Source: Rhynchopus sp. YZ270_cl-10 (taxonomy: Eukaryota; Euglenozoa; Diplonemea; Diplonemida; Diplonemidae). From it: a DNA stretch of 64,000 nucleotides. Location of the stretch: NCBI GenBank assembly GCA_964035575.1, contig OZ037881.1, forward strand, positions 496,001-560,000. The letters are read 5' to 3'. Of this stretch, positions 38,245 to 47,202 are shown one piece after another. The position numbers were made by a program, and so were the translations under genes. Below the pieces are notes generated by a model. It searched no databases. It worked only from the letters and a program-made list of their open reading frames with translations, and was not told the origin of the DNA. Position 1 is the stretch's first letter; every line of letters begins with the position of its first letter.

Positions 38245-38867
38245 TGTGGAACGGAGTTGAAAATGGCTAGACAGGAGATGGGGGTGTGGTATGATGTGTG
38301 ATGGAGTTTTTACCAGAGTTTGCCGTATTTAGTGTGATGGTAACAATACTGAGACTGTGAGTCCATCGTAGAGAGGGATGGGTACCACTGGATGTAGTGA
38401 GCACAAGCAACTGGGCGATGCATTACGGGCGACGAAGGTAGGGGGATTTCCTCTCAAGGATGGACATCTTCATGTTGAAGAGAACAAGTTCCGGTGTGTC
38501 TGCTTGAGTGGGTTCCAGAAGTGCGAGCAGAGATATTGTGTGCAATATTCCTGATAAATTATTTTATTCCTTGCAAGGTGCAGTGGAGGACCTGGAAGAA
38601 AACGCAGCTAAGCCAGCTTCTTTTCACTGTCCAAAGCCACTGATCATATTTTTGGTCAGCTGAAAAATAATATACCACTGAACGCTACTGATACAACAGA
38701 ACAGGGCAGCCCCAGGGTGCTGTGCGTGCATCAAAAAGGAGAAAAGCTACCTCGCATACACATCTGAAAATATAGCGTAAGCAAAATAATGTTTTAAGCA
38801 AACACAGTGCAAAACATCTCTACGTACGTCGCACACTCACAACACAAACCCCACACCGGATGCTATC
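38245..38867. other. Gene-free interval
   Basis: This short AT-rich spacer has no supported gene. One fragment resembling the right half of HP-B (CTCGCATACACATCT) is at about 38752-38766. Confidence 0.6.
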
Positions 38868-39863
38868 TCAGTCGCTGTCCTCTCTCTTGCGCTTCTTCGT
38901 CTGCTTCGCAGCGTTGTACGCTTCTAATGCTGCAGCAAAGGCTTCGCTGTGTCCTGCGCCACGTGCTAGGTCCTCTGCAGTCATACCGCCATCGCAGGTC
39001 TGTGTGAGGTTGGGAGCGTCTGCTTTGAACGCAAGGCGAAGGCACTCTGGGTCACCGGAACCTGCAGCGAGCATGAGGAGTGTGTGACAGCTGTATCCGA
39101 AGGTTGCGTTGGGTGTGTGATCACCTGCATCGAGAAGAAGCTGCATGCAGTCTGCATAACCGTGGGAGGCTGCGTCACTGAGCGCTGTGTCGCCGTAGTC
39201 CGCATGCATCGCAACGTTGCACCCAGCCTCGATCAACACCTGCAGGCACTCCACAGAGCCTGCGTTCGCAGCACCCATGGCTGCAGTGAAGCCTCTAAAG
39301 TCGAGGCACTTCATGGTGGCATCCGGATCAGCACCCTCCTCCAGGGCCAGACGCACACACCCGACGGAGCCCACCATTGCTGCATACACCAAAGCTATTG
39401 TGGAGTACCCATCACACGTCTCGTTGATGTCGGCACCTTCCGCAATCAGACGCCGCATGCTGGCCACATCGTCACCAACTGCAGCCGCGTACAGGGCCTG
39501 CTGCGGAGCACACTTTGTCTCGATGTACAGAGGCAGAAGCTCTGCCATGTTGTCGTGTGGTTTGACCATCATGTCACCAACGACCAAATCACGAACACCT
39601 TCCTCACTGACCTCGCAGCCACGTCTCCTCAGCTCCGCCTCCGCCACCACCCGTGGGCTCGCCTCCACCACAACCGTGCACCCCTCCTCCAACGCCGTCA
39701 CCTCGAGAAGCGGTGCTGCGTCTGCACCATAATGCAGCACAATAGAGTCAGCCTCTGTGTCCAGAGCACGCGCTGCTGCCTCCACAAGGCTGGCGACAGT
39801 GCTTGTCTCCTCGACCTCCAAGCTGAAGGTCTCGCATCCAGCACGTTGCAAGAAAACCAGCAT
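38868..39863 (-). CDS. Ubiquitin-like/ankyrin-repeat protein with C-terminal basic signal
   Basis: The product has 331 residues. The first 70 or so look like a ubiquitin-type beta-grasp domain (MLVFLQRAGCETFSLEVEE, then HYGADAAPLLEVTALEEGCT). From about residue 120 there are five to six ankyrin repeats, for example ALYAAAVGDDVASMRRLIAEGADIN (partial), AAMGAANAGSVECLQVLIEAG and ALSDAASHGYADCMQLLLDAG. Ankyrin repeats bind partner proteins. The C-terminus KQTKKRKREDSD is a good monopartite nuclear localisation signal. A nuclear or regulatory adaptor is likely, and the partner is unknown. There is no signal peptide and no intron. The ATG context is ACAACACACAATG, with a pyrimidine-rich stretch and AG about 20 nt upstream. 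Confidence 0.85.
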   Translation of the reverse strand: MLVFLQRAGCETFSLEVEETSTVASLVEAAARALDTEADSIVLHYGADAAPLLEVTALEEGCTVVVEASPRVVAEAELRRRGCEVSEEGVRDLVVGDMMVKPHDNMAELLPLYIETKCAPQQALYAAAVGDDVASMRRLIAEGADINETCDGYSTIALVYAAMVGSVGCVRLALEEGADPDATMKCLDFRGFTAAMGAANAGSVECLQVLIEAGCNVAMHADYGDTALSDAASHGYADCMQLLLDAGDHTPNATFGYSCHTLLMLAAGSGDPECLRLAFKADAPNLTQTCDGGMTAEDLARGAGHSEAFAAALEAYNAAKQTKKRKREDSD

Positions 39864-40620
39864 TGTGTGTTGTACAACGTGCTGAGGGGGATGACGTGGG
39901 TGAGGGAGAAACTTTTAGAACAAAACAACGTGAACACTGCCACACAGTTGTGTTAGGCGCTCACCACCCAGACGTCACTCAACAAGAGCGAAGAGCGAAG
40001 ACCACCTCCTTGGACGCCTCCAAAACATCCACATCGACACAACCAACCCAAATGGGTGTGGCCTCCTCCTCCTCCTCCTTCGTGCAAAAATCCGACGCGT
40101 GACCAGGGCTGTGTACGAAGCCCACACAGAGGTGACATAGAAACCAATCGAAAATACCACGCGCCTAGAGGAAAGAGGAAGAGCAGGGAGGGCCCGACCA
40201 CAGTCGATAAGGGGAAGAAAATATTGAAGAAAAAATCTTTGTTATTATTTGTCTTTCAGAGAAGTGCTTGATAAACGCTTCGGTGTGTGGGGTGATGGGG
40301 TTTCCAAATTAGAGGAACGTTTCAAGGGTAAGGTAGGTCTGTTGAAAAGATGAACAACCCCCATGGTGTGACATCAAGGAAGTTGGGGGGAAATGGTTTC
40401 GCACCTTTTGTGCAACACAACAAAAAAATCAACACCATTTTCAACAAAGATTATCCACAACACTGTCTGCTAAAAGCGAATCATGGGAAAAAGAGAGGTG
40501 CATATCTCAGACATATGTACTAGGTACCGCAAATGACAAGGCAAATTATTGATCATATTTGAGTCCATCTTAGTATATCATCTCTTCTTCGCTTAGACAG
40601 TGTTTCCGCGACCCAAAAAT

Positions 40621-40638
40621 CGGACGAAGTTCGTCCGG
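40621..40638. repeat. Inverted repeat CGGACGA/TCGTCCG
   Basis: A seven-base-pair stem around the three-base loop AGT. The same sequence recurs at 40971-40988, where it is followed by a near copy. Confidence 0.6.
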
Positions 40639-40853
40639 TACAGGCACTCCGCTAGGTACTAAAGTTCTGTTGATTGTCAACAGAACTTTTTGAAAATGGG
40701 GAAAAAAAGAAAAAAAAAAAAAGTTCTGCTAAGTGGTTCAGACCTGTTCTACCTGTCAAAAAAGCTCAGGAGAAGAAGATATGGAGAGGTGAGTGCTCAA
40801 ACGTCCCAAAAAAGTCAAAATCGGGCGTTGGTAAAAAAAAAAGTTGCGTACCG

Positions 40854-40868
40854 TGCGCCTGCGGCGCA
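40854..40868. repeat. Triloop hairpin TGCGCC/GGCGCA, copy 1
   Basis: The stem TGCGCC and GGCGCA closes the loop TGC, preceded by GCGTACCG. The same 20-odd base module recurs at 46462-46487. Confidence 0.65.
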
Positions 40869-41259
40869 AGCATGTACCCCACCAACGTGGACCATCAACA
40901 GAATATTTTCAAAATCGGAAATCCTAGCGGAGAGCCTGGTCCGGTAGGGAAAAAAAAAAAAAAAAACTGCCGGACGAAGTTCGTCCGGACGAAGTTCATC
41001 CGGGGAGTGGGAAAAATGGGTGGGGAGAGGGCCCGGGGTACATTGTAAAGTGGACGAGGTGGGGTGCGGCACCGCAGGGGACGCACCCCACCCCGTATAG
41101 AAAAATAAAGGCCTCCCCTCTTTGGCGTCGCGCAGATCTGCGGCCGCACTTATGGTATCCCCCTCTATCATTCCCCTGGCATCCCCTGTCCCCCACCTAC
41201 CCTTACGCAACACCTGCGCCGCTGAGACACTTCGCTGGCTCGTGTGGTTGTGATAACGC

Positions 41260-41332
41260 AACGGTCTTCACATGCGTTACACACAACGGTCTTCGTATAC
41301 GATACACACAACGCTATGTATATGCGATACAC
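41260..41332. repeat. 25-bp tandem repeat, three units
   Basis: Units 41260-41284 and 41285-41309 share AACGGTCTTC and a TACACAC ending. A third, diverged unit runs 41310-41332. The central part of each unit is close to palindromic (GTATAC, ATATGCGAT). Confidence 0.7.
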
Positions 41333-41361
41333 GCGTTAACCGTATCGTGTGGTTACCAAAC

Positions 41362-41384
41362 GCAGCCCACCTTCGGTGGGCTGC
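41362..41384. repeat. Perfect 10-bp stem with TTC loop
   Basis: GCAGCCCACC pairs with GGTGGGCTGC around TTC, which is GAA on the other strand. It resembles the stem of a bacterial terminator but has no following T run. Confidence 0.7.
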
Positions 41385-41476
41385 TGCAACTCGTGCCGTG
41401 TGTGCCCCACGCATGGTTCTCACAGCTCGCTGGTACGTTTCCCAAGCCGCAAACCCGGTTACCTGCCTGAAAAACC

Positions 41477-41496
41477 GGCGTTTTGGCCAAAACGCC
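41477..41496. repeat. Perfect 20-bp palindrome
   Basis: GGCGTTTTGG followed by its exact reverse complement CCAAAACGCC, with no spacer. Confidence 0.75.
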
Positions 41497-41656
41497 TGTT
41501 TTGCCTGCAGAACCCTGCGCCACCCATTACTCATTCAACCACCACCCGCCACGCTTTGTTTTCGAGTATCTCGTAACGTGAGTTTGTGTCTCACGAAAGA
41601 CCTGTTGTGTCTCACGAAAGACCGTGAGGCGAGACAACTCCGCCGGAGGCCCCCGA

Positions 41657-41679
41657 CCCGGCGCGCGAAGCGCGCCGGG
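41657..41679. repeat. Perfect 10-bp stem with GAA loop
   Basis: CCCGGCGCGC pairs with GCGCGCCGGG around GAA. The centre is GCGAAGC, known as an exceptionally stable DNA mini-hairpin. Confidence 0.75.
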
Positions 41680-41849
41680 CTCGACCTGTATTGTGTTAAG
41701 CACTAGTAAAAAAAATTTTTTGGGGGGAAAAAAAAACTCGTCCGCCCCCTTCGAAAACACCGGAAGAACGCGGAAACCCTGCGCTTAGAGCAAAAAAATA
41801 AAAACTGTTATCTGAGTTTAAGCTAGTCTGATAAAGAAAGAAACGAAAT

Positions 41850-42025
41850 CAGAAAAAGAATTTTTCGTTGATCGCACCGGATTTTTGTGGAGTGTGTAGG
41901 GACAAAATCAAAAACTTTTCTGTGAATAAGTTGTGTCGTGTTTACATCGCTCACACCAAAAAAATTCGGGCACAACTCAGATATGTTTTCATTTCCTCCC
42001 CTACAACCTTTGCAAGGCAGTTGTC
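41850..42025. repeat. R-F repeat, copy 1
   Basis: About 175 bp matching 49611-49788 at high identity, including TTTTTCGTTGATCGCACCGG at the left and CCCTACAACCTTTGCAAGGC at the right. Confidence 0.8.
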
Positions 42026-42338
42026 ACAAAAAAAAAAAAAAGAGTGACTCAAAAATACAGAGCCTCGCGGAAGAGCGAGCCAATAGCAGGTCTGTGATGC
42101 TCCTAAATGTCCTAGGCTGCACGCGCACTACACTGACGCATTCAACGAGTCTGATTGCCTTACGGCAACCTATCTTGAAGAGGACGGGATGAGGCCAACA
42201 AATACTGTTTTCTGATAAATGGTTGGAGTAGTGTAGTTGCCTCAGTAGTGTTGCCACAGTTGTGCAATCTCCACTGTCAATTTCTTTTGATGAACCGTTT
42301 CAGCCTCTCGCACTAACTTAAGCGATCAAAAAAGTTAG

Positions 42339-42448
42339 TTGAAATACAAAAGACCTCTCATATACAGTGTCGTGGTGGTATATGACCGCATGGGTACCCC
42401 CTCAACCATCACCCTACAATCCATCCGTGGTTATGCATCTGAAAAAGA
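42339..42448. repeat. R-C repeat, near full length
   Basis: Runs from GTTGAAATACA through GGTATATGACCGC to AACCATC and CATCCGTGGTTATGCATCTG. Diverged from the other full copies. Confidence 0.6.
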
Positions 42449-43077
42449 AGTGGGTTCTGTTCAACAGATCATTGATGCAGGCACTTCTTAATCAAAATGG
42501 TACCCCCCGAAGAAAGGGGACGGTACGCACGACACGTTGTGTTTCGAACGACATTCTCGAACTGGGTGCCCAGGCACTGCAACTGGGAAAGATAAAAATT
42601 CACCTGGCAGTGTGCCCACACCAAATAGTGAATACGGAGCCGCCAACATCACGGACGTACACCCGAAATAATCACAAAATAGTAGGGAAGAAAAAGAAGA
42701 AAAAATCCAGTGAGTTAGAATAAACAAGAACTAAACGAATACAAACAATAACAATAACAGAATCTACAGACTTACAGACTAAAAACAAGGCAAGCTTTCC
42801 CACAAAATAATACGAAGCAGATGGTAGACAAATCAACGGGGAAACTGCTACAAAAAAAAATTCTTTTTTGATCAAAAAAAAACTGAATTGAATCATGTAA
42901 AAAACTTCGTAAGGACGTTTGTAAAAGTAGACGCTCGTATTTGTATATTTTATCCCTTGAGACGTAGACAATACTTTGTTTCCGTTACTTTCTAAATGAA
43001 CAGAAAGGACGCAGAGGGTTTACGCGTACTATATGCCCCATTTGAAGACATCGCAAAAATTAAAGAGAAAAGTTTAT

Positions 43078-43110
43078 AAGATGATCCTGAGACTCTCGCG
43101 CTTAGTCTGA
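43078..43110. repeat. HP-A hairpin repeat with wobble
   Basis: The inner arms CTGAG and CTTAG still pair if G-T is allowed. The apex is ACTCTCGCG and the outer arms are AAGATGA and TCTGA. Confidence 0.5.
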
Positions 43111-43703
43111 TTGGATTATTCTTTGGTTTGTGTGTGTTTAGACATCTTTCATTACAGAGAGTTGAAAGTGCAAACGCATTACCGTTCATCGGCGGACGCA
43201 GACACTGTCACTCAATTACCAGATAAAAAAAGCATGTCAGATGAACGCACCATTCTGCACACATCAAATGAAACATACTGTATTCTACACCACGTTATTT
43301 CCATTTAAATTCAAACAACCAAACCAAAGGGCTAGGGGGTCGCAGGCTTGTTGTGACGGGGGATTTTATTGGAGAGGGTTGGTGGGGTGAGGTGACAAAA
43401 CAATGGCCTTAGTGTTTCGTATCTGGACGACGTTGTCCTGTTCTCTTCATAAGTCTAGGTACGTCGTTTCCAGACAGCATCAGCTGTGTACGGTTCGTCA
43501 AAAAAAAGGCCAAAAAATTTTTTTGGTTGAGTAAAAGACAGGGTCCTGTCACTACTTTTTTGAAAAGGGGGTTTTATAAAAAGTTGTAACATGCCACTCC
43601 TAATGTACCACAAAAGGCCACAAAATAATATTAACACAATGGGGGTCCACCCTGCCCGCAAATGCAGAAATACAGTACACACGGCGGATTAGTCAAGAAG
43701 GTT

Positions 43704-43808
43704 ACTAGTCGTGCTCTCTAATCCAAAGGGCCAGTGTTTTGCAACTAGTGGTACACCAGTAACACTACTAGGTTAGCACCAGCCGTTACGACTAGTAGTT
43801 CCACTAGT
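43704..43808. repeat. Cluster of four ACTAGT sites
   Basis: ACTAGT occurs at 43704, 43744, 43791 and 43803. The last two sit in a direct repeat ACTAGTAGT separated by TCC. No gene is associated. Confidence 0.6.
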
Positions 43809-44073
43809 AGTCCAAATGACTTGTCAGCCGTGTACAAAAAGAAGGGGGGGAGAGGGAAACGGAACCCGAGAGGGGGAATGCATGTCGCTATGGACTATGT
43901 GTATGTATCTTGCACAGAGAAAAAAAAAGAGAGAAACATTTGATGAGCTGAGTGACCTGAAAAGAAATAGTGGAACACTACCCAGAGTGTGCCAATGGAA
44001 GCAAAGTTCTAAAATGAACAAAACTGTGAAAAAGGGTAAGATGGAAAACGAGGGGAAAGAGAACAGTCCTGAG

Positions 44074-44107
44074 AGATGAATGCGCACGATTGTGTGCGGA
44101 CCCATCT
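44074..44107. repeat. HP-B hairpin repeat
   Basis: Outer arms AGATG (44074-44078) and CATCT (44103-44107). Inner arms GCGCAC (44082-44087) and GTGTGC (44092-44097) pair with one G-T wobble and loop GATT. Confidence 0.6.
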
Positions 44108-44324
44108 GTTGAAGAAAAGAGACCCGAAAACAAAACGCTCAATTGGATCAGAAACAACGAAAAGGAGAGTAAAAGCGAATGGCATTCACCTGACACAAAG
44201 ACACGTGAAGATGCGGCGACTGATATCGGGAAGCACACTTCGTTTGCGATAGTCTTTAAAAAAGAGTTGACTTGAAATACAACAGCCCGCTCGTGGCAGT
44301 GTATCGGGAAAAAATAAAAGTAGA

Positions 44325-44434
44325 GTTGCAATACAAATCCCTCTCGTGAACAGTGTACCTTGGTATGACCGGCTGTACCGGGGGTGGACACCCAACCATG
44401 CAGTCCTACAATCCATTTCGTGGGTTACATCTAA
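44325..44434. repeat. R-C repeat, full length
   Basis: Contains the 5' part (ATACAAATCCCTCTCGTG), the middle GGGGGTGGACACCC, and the 3' part CATGCAGTCCTACAATCC and TTACATCT. A 5' fragment of another copy lies just left at 44268-44305. Confidence 0.7.
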
Positions 44435-44559
44435 AATAGTTTGTCCGGCGACTCTAATTCTTCGTTTTCAAAAAATAAAATAAAATACCTACGCCGCCTC
44501 TCACTAAGAGCCAGACACGGCGTGCATGTGAGAAAAAAGGGGGGAGGGAGAAAGGTTAG

Positions 44560-44592
44560 TAAGATGACCCCAGCCTCACACTGTTCACTTTG
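44560..44592. repeat. Degenerate HP-A repeat
   Basis: The left arm TAAGATGACC is followed by CAGCCTCAC and TTCACTTTG. The stems are mostly lost. Confidence 0.35.
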
Positions 44593-45038
44593 TCTAACAA
44601 AATAGCAAAAATTTGAAAGACGGATGTGATATACACATTAATCAACAAAACGTTGGCACATCATCTGACATTGCAACCCACCTTTCCCAGAAAGTGCACT
44701 GTAATCAGGTCGTGTTTTTTTTTTTTTGTCAAATAGTTTCAGGGATTTATATACGATTTTTTTCCTTACCAAAAGTGCAAAAAAAGTGAGGTTGCTATTC
44801 CTGAGGGGGCTGGAGGCACGGAGGGGATTTTTTTTAAGAAATGGACTTCAGATTGAAGTATCATCATTGTACTAGCCCAGGGGGCTTCACTGGCTAGGGC
44901 TCCAGCAGGTCCCACATGCACTATGCCTGACTCCAGCACTCAAGGTAGCATTCACAGCACCTTTCACCCCTTCAGGAGGAGTGCGCAAAAGGGCACCCGG
45001 ATGCAATTTTTCACCCATATCAGGACTCATGACTCAAT

Positions 45039-45059
45039 TTTTTTTGCGAAGCAAAAAAA
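45039..45059. repeat. Triloop hairpin with GCGAAGC core
   Basis: Seven T then GC, loop GAA, GC then seven A. This gives nine base pairs around a three-base loop. Confidence 0.6.
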
Positions 45060-45145
45060 TAATATAATATGGCGCCGCAGGCGAAAAAAAATTGGGGTAC
45101 GGTGTAAAAATCTAGCCTTTTACACCACAGAGTCACTCAACGAAC

Positions 45146-45168
45146 CCTTTTTTGCAGAGCAAAAAAGG
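45146..45168. repeat. Triloop hairpin with AGA loop
   Basis: CCTTTTTTGC pairs perfectly with GCAAAAAAGG around AGA. It lies about 90 bp from the similar hairpin at 45039-45059, and both are followed within 30 bp by GGCGCCGCAGGC. Confidence 0.6.
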
Positions 45169-45279
45169 AAAAATGGCGCCGCAGGCAAAAAAAAATTGGG
45201 TACAGCCTGTATGGTACGGGATTTCATGGTGCGGTCAGCAACCCAGTTCCCCAAAAAATGCAAAAAACTTTTTTTCCAA

Positions 45280-45572
45280 ACACGGATGCTGCCAGATCTG
45301 GCCAGATCTCCAGATCTGGGCCGCCCAGATCTGGCCAGATCTGGGAAAAATTTTTCTTTTTTTGAAAAAAAAATTTTTCCCAGACGTCCCAGATCTGGCC
45401 AGATCTGGGGAGTTTTTTTTTTTTTTTGAAAAAAAAAATTTCCCAGATTCCCAGATCTGGCCAGATCTGGCCAGATCTGGCCAGATCTGGAAACAAGATC
45501 TCCACATCTGGAAAACGAGCCAGATCTGGGAAATTGGCCCCCAAATCTGGCCAGATCTGGCAGCATCCGTGT
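45280..45572. repeat. AGATCT palindrome array with inverted-repeat ends
   Basis: The ends form a perfect 28-bp inverted repeat (45280-45307 with 45545-45572; outermost bases ACACGGATGCTG and CAGCATCCGTGT). The interior holds repeats of the 10-bp palindrome CCAGATCTGG, including four head to tail at 45451-45490, mixed with A and T runs. AGATCT occurs 14 times. Both strands read much alike, so reading frames here are artefacts of the repeat. Confidence 0.9.
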
Positions 45573-45883
45573 CCAAATCTGCAAAAGTTTTTTTTTTTTT
45601 TTCAAGGTATATAAATCTCTGAATAGTTTTATACTCGACTGCGGGTTTCGTTGTAGCAAATATTTGTTTTTTGGAAGGTTAGCGGCTAACGGAGAGGGGC
45701 ATGCATGAGTGTTTGCTAACTCAAAGGGGTAATTCTTGAGCAGAATATGGTCCCCAATGAGGATGCGTATGTTGCTGATATTGAAGTCGTTTATTTTTTT
45801 CCTATGAATTGAGCGAATCTGCGTTGACACAATAAAGGAAAACAAGACAAAAAAACTGACCATATACCTCCAAACAAAACTGT

Positions 45884-45971
45884 ACTTGTTGATACAGGCA
45901 CCTCCAACTGACCCACTGTACGATGCCGGCCATCCGGATGAAAGCACAAAGTACCCTGCGGCCTACAATAG
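45884..45971. repeat. R-E repeat, copy 1
   Basis: Contains GATACAGGCACCTCCAACTG, then GATGCCGGCC, then AAAGCACAAAGTACCCTGC. Related to 52024-52104 and 53511-53560. Confidence 0.65.
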
Positions 45972-46076
45972 TAGATGAAAAAACAAATTCGACTTGAAAT
46001 ACAAAGCCACCTGGTACGCGACCAAAAAGCCTTGAACGATGAATGAATCACACTGTAACACAACTATGCTAAAATT

Positions 46077-46189
46077 TGACTTGAAATAAAAAAAACCCTC
46101 TCCTGGACCATGCACCTCCGTATATCACCATCGCACCATGGGGATGGACCCCAACCATGCAGTGCATCCATTTAGAGGTTGACATCCAG
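46077..46189. repeat. R-C repeat, full length but diverged
   Basis: Runs from TTGACTTGAAATA to AACCATGCAGTGCATCC and GTTGACATCCAG. A 5' fragment of a further copy lies at 45989-46018. Confidence 0.6.
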
Positions 46190-46469
46190 GGGTGGAGGTG
46201 CGTCTACTGACCCGGTTTCAAAACCGGATCAAAAAAAAAAAAATGGGATTTTGGCGAAAAACCCGGTTTGGAAAAAAAAAAAAAAATGGGATTTGCCAAT
46301 TTTGGGAGAAAATCGATTTTTTTTGGTACCTCGCACGAGCCTCTGAGAGTGACCAGAAATGGCCTCATGAACAAAGTGACCCCGTCACAGCCAGAATGCG
46401 ACTCAATTAGTCAAACGCCGAAGCAAAAGGAAGCATACAGCATGGCGAAAGAATAAAAGTAGCGTACCG

Positions 46470-46484
46470 TGCGCCTGCGGCGCA
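46470..46484. repeat. Triloop hairpin TGCGCC/GGCGCA, copy 2
   Basis: Same stem and TGC loop as at 40854-40868, again preceded by GCGTACCG. A third, related module with TGGC/GCCA and loop TTC follows at 46548-46558. Confidence 0.65.
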
Positions 46485-46730
46485 AGCTTACAACCCACCC
46501 CAAAATGTACAATTAAAGCGCATTTTTTTTTGAAATGTTGCGTACCGTGGCTTCGCCAGGAACTTTTGGGGCATGACCGCCGAGAAATCCACTTTTGCCG
46601 AGTGCGTGAAGTTCGGTGTGCTGAACAAAGGGGGAACATGGACCCTACTCCCCTTCATCAAGGCACAAACGCTGTTGCGCAAGTTCCCCGCCAAAGAAGT
46701 GTAACAACCAGGTCGCACGTGCCAGTGTCA

Positions 46731-46749
46731 TTTCGCGCGCAGCGCGAAA
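46731..46749. repeat. Triloop hairpin with GCA loop
   Basis: TTTCGCGC pairs with GCGCGAAA around GCA and is followed by an A run. The core GCGCAGC belongs to the stable GNA-triloop type. Confidence 0.65.
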
Positions 46750-46907
46750 AAAAATTTTTGACCCCAAAAAGCTCAGACCGGGTCAAACCGGGTCTTTTTT
46801 GAAAATCCCAAATCTATCTCCATCTCTGTTGACATCTGAAAAAAAAAAAAAAAATCCCCAATTTAAATTTCGTGGTTGACATCTGTCGAAGGAAAAATTT
46901 TTTTTGT

Positions 46908-46942
46908 AAGATGAACCTAAGCCTCACAGACTTAGCCACCTT
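46908..46942. repeat. HP-A hairpin repeat
   Basis: Inner arms CTAAG and CTTAG, apex CCTCACAGA, outer arms AAGATGA and CCACCTT. TCGAAGG (46886-46892) and CCTTCGA (46939-46945) could extend the structure outward. Confidence 0.6.
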
Positions 46943-46959
46943 CGAAAACAAAGTGAAGG

Positions 46960-46996
46960 CACTGACACTCCGCGGGCTATCGAACCCCCGGAGTGG
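46960..46996 (-). repeat. Repeat with a B-box-like sequence, copy 1
   Basis: On the minus strand it reads GGGGGTTCGATAGCCC followed by GCGGAGTGTCAGTGCC, which resembles a tRNA T-arm or pol III B box. The flanks CACTCCG and CGGAGTG are also inverted. A second copy is at 48582-48612. No full tRNA can be folded. Confidence 0.4.
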
Positions 46997-47150
46997 TGCA
47001 CTTAAACAAAAGCATCCCATCATATTATATGACACGTCTCTAATACCTTTTCGCATATATCACAATATTTCCACATTTCTCTACCTTGCTTTGAAATACA
47101 AGACCTTCTCATGACACACCAATTTATGTACAACTAATATTATCAGAGTT

Positions 47151-47196
47151 TTGAAAACTTGGTTGTATTAGTGTAACCCTAGAGTGTGCTCCATTT
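47151..47196. repeat. R-D repeat, copy 3
   Basis: Starts with the conserved AAAACTTGGTTGTATTAGTG and then diverges. It ends just 3' of the TLDc gene's stop codon. Confidence 0.6.
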
Positions 47197-47202
47197 TTGT
47201 TT

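Larger units (their letters stand above)
39864..47202. other. 7.3-kb gene-free interval full of hairpins and palindromes
   Basis: No coding sequence is supported. It is AT-rich with homopolymers, plus a GC-rich island at about 41220-41700. It contains a 25-bp tandem repeat (41260-41332), tight hairpins with three-base loops, an ACTAGT cluster (43704-43808), the AGATCT palindrome array (45280-45572), HP-A hairpins (43078-43110, 44560-44592 and 46908-46942), HP-B (44074-44107), R-C copies (42339-42448, 44325-44434 and 46077-46189, plus fragments), one copy each of R-E and R-F, and an R-D copy at its right edge. Confidence 0.7.

Noticed and set aside
41362-41679. Bacterial rho-independent terminators
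   Set aside because: The stems look right but none is followed by a T run in the proper place, and no bacterial gene lies nearby.
41272-41706. 144-codon plus-strand frame in the GC-rich island
   Set aside because: It spans hairpins and a tandem repeat, has no domain-like pattern and has no counterpart elsewhere.
45120-45620. Frames rich in IWPDLARSG on both strands
   Set aside because: They are translations of the AGATCT palindrome array.
46960-46996. A tRNA gene
   Set aside because: Only a T-arm-like segment is present; no anticodon arm or acceptor stem can be paired.
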